DNA of 64,000 nt from contig NZ_CP181045.1 of the NCBI RefSeq assembly GCF_047795645.1, positions 3,472,001-3,536,000 of the forward strand, in the 5' to 3' direction. The DNA is from Salipaludibacillus sp047795645 (GTDB lineage Bacteria > Bacillota > Bacilli > Bacillales > Salisediminibacteriaceae). The position numbers were made by a program, and so were the translations under genes. Of the stretch, positions 7,973 to 16,822 are shown in pieces (within the stretch, counting starts at the first letter, position 1; each line of letters opens with the position of its first letter). The notes under the pieces were generated by a model, which saw nothing but the letters and a program-made list of their open reading frames with translations, did not search any database and was not told the origin of the DNA.

Positions 7973-8512
7973 TTAAAAAGTCGGTTCTTCCTTCCCTGTT
8001 GTCGCTCCATTAACAGTCACTTCGTACTCGTAGCGAGGATTCGCTTTCGTCAATTCCCGTTTGATATAAGCTATTTGTTGCTCTAGTTGTTCTTGGTTCA
8101 AACCCGTTTCAGCTGTCACATTTACCCATGCATGCCCACCAACCAGAATGACATAGTTAGGAGTATACCCAGGCAAGTCTAAAATAGTTGCCTCAATCAG
8201 GTTTTGATCATCACCGTCTGTCTGTCTAGGGGCATTAAGTGAGCGAAAGCTTTTTCCAGTTACATTTGATTCAATTTCTGGATCATAGGGGTCGGATCTA
8301 TGACCGATAAATCCGTAATTAGCTGGCCCTGGGCCAAACAAACTTTTCATCCAATCTTTTTTTGGTGCCGTCTGTTCCGGGTCGATTTCTTGGAATTGCC
8401 CGTCTGCTTGACCTTGAACATTCTCGTCTTCTTCAGGGGGATTCTGGTTATTGCACGCGCCTAAAAAACAAGCTATTATCGTTAAACAAATCATCATTTG
8501 TTTTGCTTTCAT
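7973..8512 (-). CDS. YhcN/YlaJ-family spore lipoprotein, copy B
   Basis: This second tandem paralogue has 179 residues. The signal peptide ends at LGAC. The mature part begins with a polar NNQNPPEED linker. The family core reads ILDLPGYTPNYVILVGGHAWVNV, followed by a helix with QIAYIKRELTKANPRYEYEV. The frame starts at a GTG in the ribosome site, but AAGAGGTGATTAAA followed by ATG marks the start at 8512. About 100 bases separate it from copy A. The middle segment (about residues 55-90) is not shared with the other copies. Confidence 0.8.
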   Translation of the reverse strand: MKAKQMMICLTIIACFLGACNNQNPPEEDENVQGQADGQFQEIDPEQTAPKKDWMKSLFGPGPANYGFIGHRSDPYDPEIESNVTGKSFRSLNAPRQTDGDDQNLIEATILDLPGYTPNYVILVGGHAWVNVTAETGLNQEQLEQQIAYIKRELTKANPRYEYEVTVNGATTGKEEPTF

Positions 8513-8521
8513 TTTAATCAC

Positions 8522-8549
8522 CTCTTACGTTATAGGTTTTCCGTAGGAG
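8522..8549 (-). promoter_or_regulatory. Leader hairpin, lipoprotein copy B
   Basis: CTCCTAC and GTAAGAG pair with one mismatch around a 14-base loop whose sequence (GGAAAACCTATAAC) is close to that of copy A. The 3' arm overlaps the ribosome binding site. Confidence 0.45.
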
Positions 8550-8669
8550 ATTTTTTCATGCAAAACAATATAGAGTTTATATGCGTAGATTATTGGAAAA
8601 AAATCAGCTAATCAGATGGGCGGCAATACAGTTATTCGGCAAGTGTCGTTGGTTCGGTCATCAACCTCT

Positions 8670-9230
8670 TTAAAAATTGTCTTCTGTTTGACCGTATATT
8701 TTTACTTCATATTCGTACTCAGGGTTTTTTCTGTCTAATTCACTTAAAATGAAAGCTTTTTTCTCCTCTTCTTCTTCAGGTGTTAGAGATCTTTCATATG
8801 ATACATTCACCCAAGCTCGTCCATCAATGATGGTAACCGAGATCGGCGTCACTTCATCCATGTCACGAATCACATTTTCTATTAGTTGACGTTGTTCCTC
8901 TTCAACCTCTGCATCGCTTTGCTCGTTTAGTGGGCTATAACCTGTTTCGGCTCCTATCTCGTCAATCGTTTCAATCGCCTTATCGTAGGATTGAGCTTGT
9001 TGATCTGTTGGTTCGTAACTCACTGCCTCTGTTTCGAATAGGCTCTTTGTAACGTTCTCACCACCGTGAGGATGTGGATGGACTTGAATATAACCTTGCG
9101 CATGTGGAGAAGTATACGACTCGGCTTGGTTATTTAGCTCCGCTTCTGGAGGGTTCGGTCGATTGCATGCTGCTGCACTTGTGAATAAGAGTCCTATCAT
9201 CAAAATAATCATGATATTTTTTGTTTTCAT
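8670..9230 (-). CDS. YhcN/YlaJ-family spore lipoprotein, copy C
   Basis: This first-transcribed of the three paralogues has 186 residues. The signal peptide ends in SAAAC. A His-rich stretch (HAQGYIQVHPHPHGG, about residues 44-58) is unique to this copy and could bind metal. The family core reads VIRDMDEVTPISVTIIDGRAWVNV, then an acidic helix EEEEEKKAFILSEL. AAGAGGTGATTAAAA precedes the ATG. The three copies probably arose by local duplication and are likely expressed during sporulation, by analogy with YhcN. Confidence 0.8.
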   Translation of the reverse strand: MKTKNIMIILMIGLLFTSAAACNRPNPPEAELNNQAESYTSPHAQGYIQVHPHPHGGENVTKSLFETEAVSYEPTDQQAQSYDKAIETIDEIGAETGYSPLNEQSDAEVEEEQRQLIENVIRDMDEVTPISVTIIDGRAWVNVSYERSLTPEEEEEKKAFILSELDRKNPEYEYEVKIYGQTEDNF

Positions 9231-9240
9231 TTTTAATCAC

Positions 9241-9268
9241 CTCTTACATTACATATTTTCCGTAAGAG
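9241..9268 (-). promoter_or_regulatory. Leader hairpin, lipoprotein copy C
   Basis: CTCTTAC and GTAAGAG form a perfect 7-bp stem around a 14-base A-rich loop. This is the best-preserved of the three leader hairpins and it partly covers the AAGAGG ribosome site. Confidence 0.5.
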
Positions 9269-9410
9269 TGCCAATCCATACAAACAAATGGATATAAATT
9301 GTTCGTTTTAGTTGGGGGGGGTCGACTTGTAGGGGATGTCGCTAGTTCGGAGGTGGTTTTTTCGACTTGTTCCATCTTTTTCGGATAGAGGCACATGTTA
9401 TGTCGTCTTG

Positions 9411-9474
9411 TCTTGACCCTATTTTCCTGATTTCGCTTGCTTTAGGCCACAAGACTCCTCTCCTTGTTACCTTC
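9411..9474 (+). repeat. Decayed copy of the 53-bp hairpin repeat
   Basis: The order of segments is that of the 53-bp unit found in arrays elsewhere in the window: CTTGACCCTATTTTCCTGA, then TTTCGCTTGCTTTAGGCCAC, then AAGACTCCTCTCCTTGTTACC. Several substitutions separate it from the best copies. It stands alone in the gap between lipoprotein copy C and tdk. Confidence 0.6.
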
Positions 9475-9530
9475 CCAACACACGCTTCTAGATCGCACTA
9501 GTTCGTCCTCTCCACAACTTCTTACTTCAT

Positions 9531-9566
9531 ACAAAAACAAAACCCCCTCGCAAATGCGAGGGGGTT
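9531..9566 (-). terminator. Terminator downstream of tdk
   Basis: AACCCCCTCGCA and TGCGAGGGGGTT form a 12-bp stem with a two-base loop. On the minus strand it is followed by TTTGTTTTTG. Confidence 0.9.
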
Positions 9567-9645
9567 GAAATTACGGTTAATTAAAAATGACTATTAGTCT
9601 TTTAATCATTGCTCGTTACCTGTTCCGTCACGAGAACCAACTCAA

Positions 9646-10269
9646 TTAGTTACTCGTCGTGATTGTCTGCTCTTTGATGTCGTCGAGAACTGGGCTTCCT
9701 GGAACCTCGTGACAATGGCGACAACGTGGTTCATAAGACTCGGATGCACCAACGAGGATAATCGGTTCGTCGAAAGATGCAGGTTTCCCATCAATGAGAC
9801 GCTGCGTTCTGCTTGCAGGAGATCCGCATGATAAACAAATCGCTTGAAGTTTTGTCACCGTTTCTGCGAGAGACATGAGTGCCGGCACACAACCGAATGG
9901 TTCTCCACGGAAATCTTGGTCAAGACCAGCAACAATAACGCGACTGCCCTCATCAGCTAAATATTGAACAATCCCAATTATTTTGTCGTCAAAAAATTGC
10001 ACTTCATCAATCGCAATAACTTGTGTATCTTTTTCAAGGTGATCAAGAATATCGGTTGCTTGTTGGACCGGTATCGCATAAACCTTCGTTCCATTATGTG
10101 AAACGACTTCTTTTTCACTGTAGCGATTATCCATAATCGGTTTAAAAACTTGAATTTTTTGGCGGCCAAAACTAGCTCTGCGCACACGACGAATCAGTTC
10201 TTCTGACTTTCCAGAAAACATACTTCCACAAACCATTTCTAGCCAGCCTTCTCTTCTTGTTAAATGCAT
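9646..10269 (-). CDS. tdk: Thymidine kinase
   Basis: This type II thymidine kinase salvages thymidine to dTMP with ATP. The P-loop is GSMFSGKS (residues 15-22). IDEVQFF carries the metal/catalytic acidic residue. The C-terminal lasso region has two cysteine pairs, CLSC and CRHC, for structural zinc. At 207 residues it is of typical size. It lies downstream of rpmE and rho as in B. subtilis, with its own terminator. Confidence 0.97.
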   Translation of the reverse strand: MHLTRREGWLEMVCGSMFSGKSEELIRRVRRASFGRQKIQVFKPIMDNRYSEKEVVSHNGTKVYAIPVQQATDILDHLEKDTQVIAIDEVQFFDDKIIGIVQYLADEGSRVIVAGLDQDFRGEPFGCVPALMSLAETVTKLQAICLSCGSPASRTQRLIDGKPASFDEPIILVGASESYEPRCRHCHEVPGSPVLDDIKEQTITTSN

Positions 10270-10573
10270 GATACCGCTCCCGTTCTTTTAAAACTTTGCT
10301 TGATTTTTATTTCACAATGATTTATATAAAACCAATTTCTAAGTATTTACAATAATCCTCACATTAAATGCCACAATATGTTGAAAGGTGACTCCTCTAT
10401 TATAGTCGTGGATTGTTCCACAAAACAATGGATTTTTAAGAATTAGGACGAATTACTTTTTTTAAAATCTTTCGGTGTTTCACTTGATTATGAGAAACAT
10501 TTCTGGATCTCGCCTCTGATGAAATCCCTGATTTTTCATGCGTGCCTTTTAGGCTAATATTCTAAATTAATCA
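10270..10573. other. Intergenic, nothing recognised
   Basis: This AT-rich gap of about 300 bases between tdk and the L31 terminator has no supportable gene. The tdk promoter should lie here. Confidence 0.5.
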
Positions 10574-10607
10574 TAAAAAAACAGACAAGGGCAATCCTTG
10601 CCTGTTT
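10574..10607 (-). terminator. Terminator downstream of the L31 gene
   Basis: AAAACAGGCAAGGATTG and CCTTGTCTGTTTT form a stem on the minus strand followed by seven T residues. Confidence 0.85.
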
Positions 10608-10625
10608 TGATTATGTCGTTGGTAA

Positions 10626-10868
10626 TTACATACCGTATTTCTTTCTGAACTTGTCCACACGTCCACCTGCATCGGCAAACTTTTGCTTACCTGTGTAGAA
10701 TGGGTGGGAATCAGAACTTACTTCAACAGTGAGTAATGGGTATGTGTTACCATCTTCCCACTCAACTGTTTCTTTTGAGTAACGAGTTGATCCTGTCAAG
10801 AACATAAAGCCTGTACTTGTATCCTTGTAGACAACTTGACGATATTCTGGGTGAATTCCTTGTTTCAT
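10626..10868 (-). CDS. rpmE2: 50S ribosomal protein L31, type B
   Basis: This 80-residue ribosomal protein contacts the central protuberance and bridges the subunits. Signature segments are MKQGIHPEYRQVVY and SDSHPFYTGKQKF. It has no CxxC pairs, so it is the zinc-independent (type B, YtiA-like) form. AAGGAG lies 9 bases before the second of two close ATGs, at 10868. In B. subtilis, from memory, the gene at this locus next to rho is the zinc-binding type A. I see no Zur box upstream, so it is probably the housekeeping copy. Confidence 0.94.
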   Translation of the reverse strand: MKQGIHPEYRQVVYKDTSTGFMFLTGSTRYSKETVEWEDGNTYPLLTVEVSSDSHPFYTGKQKFADAGGRVDKFRKKYGM

Positions 10869-11059
10869 GCTTTTCATCTCCTTCCGCCCTGAATCTTTCG
10901 AAACAGAGTTACGATTCCAGTCTATATTAGACCTTTTTCACACATGACGAAATTATAACAACAGATTGCCTTAAATGCAATAGGCGCTATGAAAAAAACT
11001 TCGTCATTCTTTAACGCGTAAACAAAATCCGCCTATCCATAGTGAGGGAGATTCCGGTT

Positions 11060-12340
11060 CTATTTGCGACTAGGCTTACCTGATTTTTCCTGCTCGAGAG
11101 CTTTGAAAAATTCTTCGTTCGTTTCGGTATTGCGAACTTTTTTCAAGAAGCGATCTAAGAAATCTGGTTGGTCATTCATCGTTTTTCGAATCGCCCATAG
11201 ATTCTCAATTTGATCTTTCGGTAATAAGAGCTCCTCTTTACGAGTGCTTGAACGGCGTATGTCAATCGCTGGATAAATTCTTCGTTCTGCCAATTTACGA
11301 TCGAGGTGTAATTCCATGTTGCCGGTTCCTTTGAATTCTTCATAGATCACATCATCCATGCGCGATCCTGTTTCTACTAGAGTTGTAGCTAGAATCGTTA
11401 AGCTACCGCCTTCTTCAATGTTTCTTGCTGCACCAAAGAAACGTTTTGGACGATGGAAACTAGCGGGATCAATCCCTCCGGAAAGCGTTCGTCCACTTGG
11501 TGGAACAACGAGGTTATAAGCTCGTGCTAGACGGGTAAGACTATCCATCAAGATGACGACGTCCTTCTTTGATTCTACCTGGCGCATTGCGCGCTCGAGA
11601 ACTAACTCTGCGACTTTGATATGATTTTCTGGGACTTCGTCGAACGTAGAGCTAACGACTTCGCCTTTAATCGAACGTTCCATATCTGTTACTTCTTCAG
11701 GTCGTTCATCGATCAATAACACCATAAGTTCGACATCAGGGTGGTTTTTCGCAATACTATTTGCTACTTCTTTTAATAATAAAGTCTTTCCGGCTTTAGG
11801 TGGTGCAACGATCAGTCCACGTTGACCAAATCCTACAGGAGAAATCATGTCCAATACTCGAGAAGCTATCATGTCCGGCTGATGTTCTAGTGTTAGCTTA
11901 ACCTCCGGGTATAACGGAGTGAGCTGAGGGAAATGAGGTCTTTCTTTCGCCTTCTCGGGGTCTTCACCATTGACTGCTGCTACTTGAAGTAGTCCGTAGT
12001 AACGTTCATTTTCTTTTGGTTTCCGCACTTTACCTGAAACGGTATCCCCATTTCTTAGTTGGAAACGGCGAATTTGCGAGGCGGAAATATAAATATCTTG
12101 CGAACTTGGTTTGTATGTGTTTGACCGTAAGAAACCAAATCCTTCTGCTGTAATGATTTCCAATATCCCTTCCATAAACATCAAATCTTCATTTTCTGCT
12201 TGTTTTTTGAATATCGCAAAAATCAATTCTTTTTTTGATAATTGACTGTAGTATTGAACTTTGTGTTCCTTTGCCAGTTCGTATAATTCCTTCAGTTTCA
12301 AGTGCTCCATTTGTTTTAAAGTCACGCTCATGCGTTTCAT
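11060..12340 (-). CDS. rho: Transcription termination factor Rho
   Basis: Rho is the hexameric RNA translocase that ends transcription at C-rich unstructured sites. An N-terminal Rho_N helix (KLKELYELAKEHKV) is followed by the cold-shock-like RNA-binding domain with GFGFLRSNTY. The ATPase domain has the Walker A loop APPKAGKT and the Walker B strand VVILMDSLTRLARAYN. Length is about 426 residues. Starts at 12340 (ATG, AAGGTG 4 bases upstream) and 12331 (MSVTLKQ) are both possible. Confidence 0.97.
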   Translation of the reverse strand: MKRMSVTLKQMEHLKLKELYELAKEHKVQYYSQLSKKELIFAIFKKQAENEDLMFMEGILEIITAEGFGFLRSNTYKPSSQDIYISASQIRRFQLRNGDTVSGKVRKPKENERYYGLLQVAAVNGEDPEKAKERPHFPQLTPLYPEVKLTLEHQPDMIASRVLDMISPVGFGQRGLIVAPPKAGKTLLLKEVANSIAKNHPDVELMVLLIDERPEEVTDMERSIKGEVVSSTFDEVPENHIKVAELVLERAMRQVESKKDVVILMDSLTRLARAYNLVVPPSGRTLSGGIDPASFHRPKRFFGAARNIEEGGSLTILATTLVETGSRMDDVIYEEFKGTGNMELHLDRKLAERRIYPAIDIRRSSTRKEELLLPKDQIENLWAIRKTMNDQPDFLDRFLKKVRNTETNEEFFKALEQEKSGKPSRK

Positions 12341-12813
12341 CACACCTTTTCTTTATTACTTTCATTCTATTTACTTAACATCGTATAAACGATCACTAAA
12401 ATTAGTCATTAAGGTTAACTGCTCTTTTTCCGGGTGAATTTATTTGAAGTAACCAGTAGCTAATGAAGAAGGATCGTGAGGTATGAATGTTAAATTTTTG
12501 CCATTCATTATTAAATAGATGGGCAAGCGAGAGTTTGTTATCTAGCTTCGTCCACTCCTTATCTAAGCATACTTCTCTTCTGAAAACAAGTCATGTTTAA
12601 TAGGGAACTGAGGGGGATCACCCCCTCAGTGAAGGATTAAATATAAGTTTCCAACGGCATTGGATGCGACAAATAAACCTTGTCCACTTAAATACCAGTT
12701 CGTGATGACGTATGTTCAGTCCTGCAACGAATTCATAAATGAGAGGCAGATACTAGAATGACTATTTCACCAAAAATAAATCGTAACAATAGTTTTTTGC
12801 CATGTTAAGCCGA
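12341..12813. other. Gap where glpX lies in B. subtilis
   Basis: In B. subtilis, from memory, the class II fructose-bisphosphatase gene glpX sits between rho and murZ. Here about 470 bases hold no open frame. The one clear structure is a perfect 10-bp stem, ACTGAGGGGG/CCCCCTCAGT, with a 4-base loop at 12607-12630 and no T run. It may be a terminator for murZ or a processing site. Confidence 0.6.
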
Positions 12814-14100
12814 TTAAGAGCTTTTCACTTCTTCTAACTCTTCCGCATTCAGCGGTTCACGCCAAATATTAGCTCCGAGCCCTTTTAGTTTTTCCTCAAG
12901 AAAGGCATATCCTCGATCAATGTGGGTCACGCCAGTAATTTCGGTTACACCCTCTGCCATCAATCCAGCAACGACGAGGGCTGCTCCTGCCCGTAAGTCA
13001 CTTGCTCTCACTTTGGCGCCTTGCAGGCGAGTTCCTCCATTAACGAGGGCTGAGCGACCTTCTACTTTAATGCTTGCTCCCATACGCCTTAACTCATCAA
13101 TATGCTTAAACCTTGCTGAGTAAATCGTGTCCGTAACAATACTAGAACCATCCGATTTCGTTAGTAAGCTCGTAAATGGTTGCTGCAAATCGGTGGCAAA
13201 ACCAGGATAAACGAGGGTTTTCACATCTACTGGTGAGAGAACTGAGTGGCTTTCTATATAAATAGAATCATCTCTCGCCTCTACATGTACTCCCATTTCA
13301 CGGAGTTTAGAGCTCACCGATTCTAAATGGAGCGGAATGACGTTGTCGACTGTAACGCCTTTGCCCATAGCGGCGGCAATAATCATATACGTACCTGCTT
13401 CAATACGATCCGGGATAATGGAGTGGCGACAACCATTCAGTTTATCCACACCATCAATTCGTATGACATTTGTTCCAGCACCTTTGATATTGGCACCCAT
13501 GCTTGTTAATAGTGTAGCCACATCAATAATTTCTGGTTCTTTTGCGGCGTTTTCAATGACTGTTTGACCTTTCGCTTTCACAGCTGCTAGCATAATATTA
13601 ATTGTTGCACCTACACTAACGACATCGAGATAAATCCGAGCTCCAACTAATTCATCTGCTTGAAGATAAATTGCGCCCTGTTCATTCGTGACTTTCGCTC
13701 CTAATGCTTCGAATCCTTTAATATGCTGATCAATCGGCCGAGGTCCAAGGTTACATCCCCCGGGGAGCCCAATAGCTGCTTTTTTAAATTTCCCTAACAT
13801 TGCGCCCATCATATAATAGGAGGCTCTTAATTTTTTTACTCGTCCATTCGGAAGTGGCATGGAGAACATATTTTCAGGGTGGATGACAAGTGTGTCATCA
13901 GAAAGTTCTGTGCTTCCGCCGATCTCTTCGAGTAAATAAGCAAGTGTCTCCACGTCAGATATGTCCGGTAAATTATCAATTGTTACTGTAGAGTCTGCCA
14001 GTATCGCAGCTGGAATAAGAGCTACGGCACTGTTCTTTGCGCCACTGATTTGAACGGTCCCTTCCAATGGATGGCCGCCTTCGATCAATAGTTTTTCCAT
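12814..14100 (-). CDS. murZ: UDP-N-acetylglucosamine 1-carboxyvinyltransferase (MurA2/MurZ)
   Basis: This enzyme transfers enolpyruvate from PEP to UDP-GlcNAc, the first committed step of peptidoglycan synthesis. The EPSP-synthase fold is evident. The nucleophile is Cys116 in GLPGGCNLGPRP, the fosfomycin target, and a conserved arginine lies in KKLRASYYMMG. The frame is open further upstream, but AGAAGGGAAG sits before the ATG at 14100. That gives 428 residues, against 429 in B. subtilis MurAB. Position next to tal and fbaA identifies it as the second MurA paralogue. The main murA is probably elsewhere. Confidence 0.95.
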   Translation of the reverse strand: MEKLLIEGGHPLEGTVQISGAKNSAVALIPAAILADSTVTIDNLPDISDVETLAYLLEEIGGSTELSDDTLVIHPENMFSMPLPNGRVKKLRASYYMMGAMLGKFKKAAIGLPGGCNLGPRPIDQHIKGFEALGAKVTNEQGAIYLQADELVGARIYLDVVSVGATINIMLAAVKAKGQTVIENAAKEPEIIDVATLLTSMGANIKGAGTNVIRIDGVDKLNGCRHSIIPDRIEAGTYMIIAAAMGKGVTVDNVIPLHLESVSSKLREMGVHVEARDDSIYIESHSVLSPVDVKTLVYPGFATDLQQPFTSLLTKSDGSSIVTDTIYSARFKHIDELRRMGASIKVEGRSALVNGGTRLQGAKVRASDLRAGAALVVAGLMAEGVTEITGVTHIDRGYAFLEEKLKGLGANIWREPLNAEELEEVKSS

Positions 14101-14233
14101 AAAACAGCTTCCCTTCTGTCTTGCATTAATTATTCGTAATTCATGATAAAATTTCTTATCTCTTATTTTACACGATGTAAAGGTCAATTAGAAAATAAAT
14201 TTAGAGAATATTTTAAACAGTTGCTAGAAATCG

Positions 14234-14257
14234 AAAGACACCTAATGAAGGTGTCTT
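14234..14257. terminator. Hairpin downstream of tal
   Basis: AAAGACACCT and AGGTGTCTTT pair around a 4-base loop, between tal and murZ. The T run is better on the + strand; on the minus strand only TTTCG follows. Confidence 0.65.
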
Positions 14258-14300
14258 TTCTTCTATCATATTCTCGTTTTCGTTAATTATCAAACATAAC

Positions 14301-14945
14301 CTATTTTTTCGCATTATTCCAGTCAGAAAGAAATTTTTCTACCCCCGAATCCGTTAATGGGTGTTTCACAAGTTGGTCAATCACTTTCAAGGGAATTGTT
14401 GCAATGTGAGCTCCTCTTAAAGCTGATTCTGTCACATGTTGTGGATGGCGGATCGAAGCGGCAATAATTTCTGTATCAATATCATGAATAATAAAAATTT
14501 CAGAAATGGCAGAAATCACTTCTAAACCATTATGACCAATATCATCTAGTCTACCAAGAAATGGTGAAACATAGGAAGCGCCAGCCCTTGCTGCAAGAAG
14601 CGCTTGATTTGCAGAAAAAACGAGTGTGACATTGGTTTTAATATTAAGCTGGCTGAACGCCCGAACAGCCTTTAAACCTTCTAATGTCATCGGTACTTTC
14701 ACAGTGATATTAGGAGCAATTGCTGCTAGTTCTTTTCCTTCTTCAATCATTCCTTCAGCATCTGTAGCAATCACTTCGGCACTAACAGACCCTGAAACGA
14801 AGCTGGTAATCTCTTTTAGCCGCTCGTGGAAATCTACTCCCTCTTTTGCAACAAGTGAGGGGTTTGTCGTGACCCCTGCTAATATTCCTAATGCATTTGC
14901 TTCCTTTATTTCAGCCAAATTAGCCGTATCAATGAAAAATTTCAT
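14301..14945 (-). CDS. tal: Transaldolase / fructose-6-phosphate aldolase family (YwjH)
   Basis: This 214-residue TIM-barrel enzyme is of the short transaldolase class. It starts MKFFIDTANLAEIKEA and has GVTTNPSL near residue 24. Lys83 in ITVKVPMT forms the Schiff base with the sugar. It probably acts as transaldolase in the pentose phosphate pathway; sequence alone does not separate this from fructose-6-phosphate aldolase. It follows fbaA on the same strand, with a terminator between them. Confidence 0.93.
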   Translation of the reverse strand: MKFFIDTANLAEIKEANALGILAGVTTNPSLVAKEGVDFHERLKEITSFVSGSVSAEVIATDAEGMIEEGKELAAIAPNITVKVPMTLEGLKAVRAFSQLNIKTNVTLVFSANQALLAARAGASYVSPFLGRLDDIGHNGLEVISAISEIFIIHDIDTEIIAASIRHPQHVTESALRGAHIATIPLKVIDQLVKHPLTDSGVEKFLSDWNNAKK

Positions 14946-15004
14946 CTTTTATCAGTCCGATCTTATAATTTTTTCATGATAGCGCTTTCTTTATATGTGG
15001 TAAA

Positions 15005-15029
15005 ATAGCACCAACTTTGTTGGTGCTAT
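15005..15029 (-). terminator. Terminator downstream of fbaA
   Basis: ATAGCACCAAC and GTTGGTGCTAT form an 11-bp stem with a 3-base loop. TTTTA follows on the minus strand. Confidence 0.85.
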
Positions 15030-15045
15030 CCTGTATTTATTGATT

Positions 15046-15909
15046 TTACGCTTGCCCTGAAGAACCGAACTCACGCATTTTACCGATAACTGTTTCTTTA
15101 ATTGTTTCACGAGCTGGTCCAAGATATTTACGAGGATCGATCATATCTGGATTTTCATTTAATACTTCACGAACACGTTTTACAGAAGTGATTTGGTTTT
15201 CAGTATTTACATTGATTTTTGCTGAACCGAAAGAAATCGCTTTTTTGATGTCGTGAGTTGGGATCCCTGTACCACCATGAAGAACAAGTGGAACAGCAGT
15301 TAAGTTAGAAACTTCTTCCATGCGATCAAAGCCAAGGTTTGGTTCACCTTTGTAAGGACCGTGAACAGAACCGAGTGCCGGTGCGAAACAGTCAACGTTT
15401 GTTTCACGGATTAAGCGGTCACACTCTGAAGGAATAGCATATGCTGCTTCTGCATCATCAACGATGAGATCATCTTCTTGTCCACCAATTCGGCCAAGTT
15501 CAGCTTCTACAGAAATTCCTAGCGTGTGAGCTACTTCAACAACTCTTTTTGTTAATGCAATGTTCTCATCGAGTACTAAGTGAGATCCATCGATCATAAC
15601 AGAAGTGAAACCTGCGTACATCGCTTCAACACACTTCTCAAAGCTTGAACCGTGGTCTAAATGAATTGCCACAGGAACTGTTGTTTCATACTCTGCCATC
15701 AAAGATTCAGTGATCGCTACAACTGTGTGGAATCCACCCATGTAACGCGCTGCTCCTTCTGAAACACCTAAAATTACTGGAGATTGCTCTTCTTCTGCTG
15801 CTTGTAAAATAGCTTGTGTAAACTCCAAGTTGTTTACGTTAAATTGTCCAACTGCATACGAGTTTGCTTTTGCTGTTTCAAGCATTTCTTTCATTGATAC
15901 TAAAGGCAT
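15046..15909 (-). CDS. fbaA: Class II fructose-1,6-bisphosphate aldolase
   Basis: This zinc-dependent aldolase splits fructose-1,6-bisphosphate in glycolysis and forms it in gluconeogenesis. AIHLDHGSS (near residue 82) supplies the catalytic aspartate and a zinc histidine. Other metal and phosphate-binding parts are ELGRIGGQED, GSVHGPYKG and LHGGTGIP. At 287 residues it matches B. subtilis FbaA (285). AAGGAGGAAAC stands before the ATG. Confidence 0.97.
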   Translation of the reverse strand: MPLVSMKEMLETAKANSYAVGQFNVNNLEFTQAILQAAEEEQSPVILGVSEGAARYMGGFHTVVAITESLMAEYETTVPVAIHLDHGSSFEKCVEAMYAGFTSVMIDGSHLVLDENIALTKRVVEVAHTLGISVEAELGRIGGQEDDLIVDDAEAAYAIPSECDRLIRETNVDCFAPALGSVHGPYKGEPNLGFDRMEEVSNLTAVPLVLHGGTGIPTHDIKKAISFGSAKINVNTENQITSVKRVREVLNENPDMIDPRKYLGPARETIKETVIGKMREFGSSGQA

Positions 15910-16179
15910 TCTTTGTTTCCTCCTTTGAATTCTCGTGCGTATTAGTCTGTCTGTGTCTGTAGATGAATTTCACAAAACAAACATACAAATAACAGGATTA
16001 ACTGGAGCCCGTTGACGACTCCTTGATCCGATCATTTGTACATTTCGGACGTTTTATGTAAAAAGCCACGAAATATCATGGAATACAACTCACCTAATAG
16101 GCAGACTTACAAAGCTATTATAGCACATAGCTTGTATTTTTCACGAATAGAATATGAAAAATTCATGTACAAGTAAAAA

Positions 16180-16548
16180 TTATTTAATAGTTTTGAAAAA
16201 TTCACTAATTCTATTTCGGACATCATCAATGTCAAATGGTTTTGCAAAATGCGCTAATGCTCCTAGTTTTTTCGCTTCATTAATCATTTCTAATTCACCA
16301 TATGCTGTCATCATAATGACATTAACTTTCATTTCTCTTTTTCGAATTTCTTTTAAAATCTCTAATCCATCCATTCCAGGGATTTTCATATCCAACAGAA
16401 CGAGGTCCGGCTCTTCCTCTTTAATAATTGACAGCGCCTGATTTCCGTTAGCTGCATCAAATGTTTCGTACCCATCTTTCTCAAAAACTTCTTTTAAAAG
16501 CACCCTTATCCCAAATTGGTCATCAACTATTAACAATTTCTCACTCAT
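16180..16548 (-). CDS. spo0F: Sporulation phosphorelay response regulator Spo0F
   Basis: Spo0F is the single-domain relay that takes phosphate from the sporulation kinases and passes it to Spo0B, and so to Spo0A. The 122-residue receiver domain has the acidic pair D9-D10, phospho-acceptor D53 in LVLLDMKIPGMDG, Thr81 and Lys103. There is no output domain. GAGGGAGGG precedes the ATG. The upstream region has sigma-H and sigma-A promoters and a 0A box, as in B. subtilis. Confidence 0.97.
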   Translation of the reverse strand: MSEKLLIVDDQFGIRVLLKEVFEKDGYETFDAANGNQALSIIKEEEPDLVLLDMKIPGMDGLEILKEIRKREMKVNVIMMTAYGELEMINEAKKLGALAHFAKPFDIDDVRNRISEFFKTIK

Positions 16549-16649
16549 AGTAGACCCTCCCTCAATTCACTTTATCTTTATAGTGATATCCGCACTAGAA
16601 ACCAAAATCATTAACAAACTTTATTAATTTTCTCTTATTCTCTTTATTT

Positions 16650-16679
16650 TATTTCGTTGCGCAAGCAAAAAAATCCTTC
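16650..16679 (-). promoter_or_regulatory. Sigma-H promoter of spo0F
   Basis: On the minus strand GAAGGATTT (16679-16671) fits the sigma-H -35 RNAGGAWWW. AACGAAATA (16658-16650) fits the -10 RNNGAATWW with one mismatch, and the spacer is 12 bases. It lies about 100 bases before the spo0F start. Confidence 0.65.
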
Positions 16680-16754
16680 ATACTTTTGTGGGATGAACTA
16701 GCATCTTTTTACTTTTCCAGAATTTATTTCTTTATCACTATGACTATTGTTATA

Positions 16755-16783
16755 ATTATATAGAAACATTCGCTACAAAGCAA
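16755..16783 (-). promoter_or_regulatory. Sigma-A promoter of spo0F
   Basis: On the minus strand TTGCTT (16783-16778) and TATAAT (16760-16755) are 17 bases apart, upstream of the sigma-H promoter. Confidence 0.6.
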
Positions 16784-16822
16784 TGAGATTACTAGGTTTG
16801 TGCTTTTTAACGAACGGAAATC

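Noticed and set aside
13442..13450. Perfect DnaA box within murZ
   Set aside because: It is isolated; a single match is expected by chance over this length.
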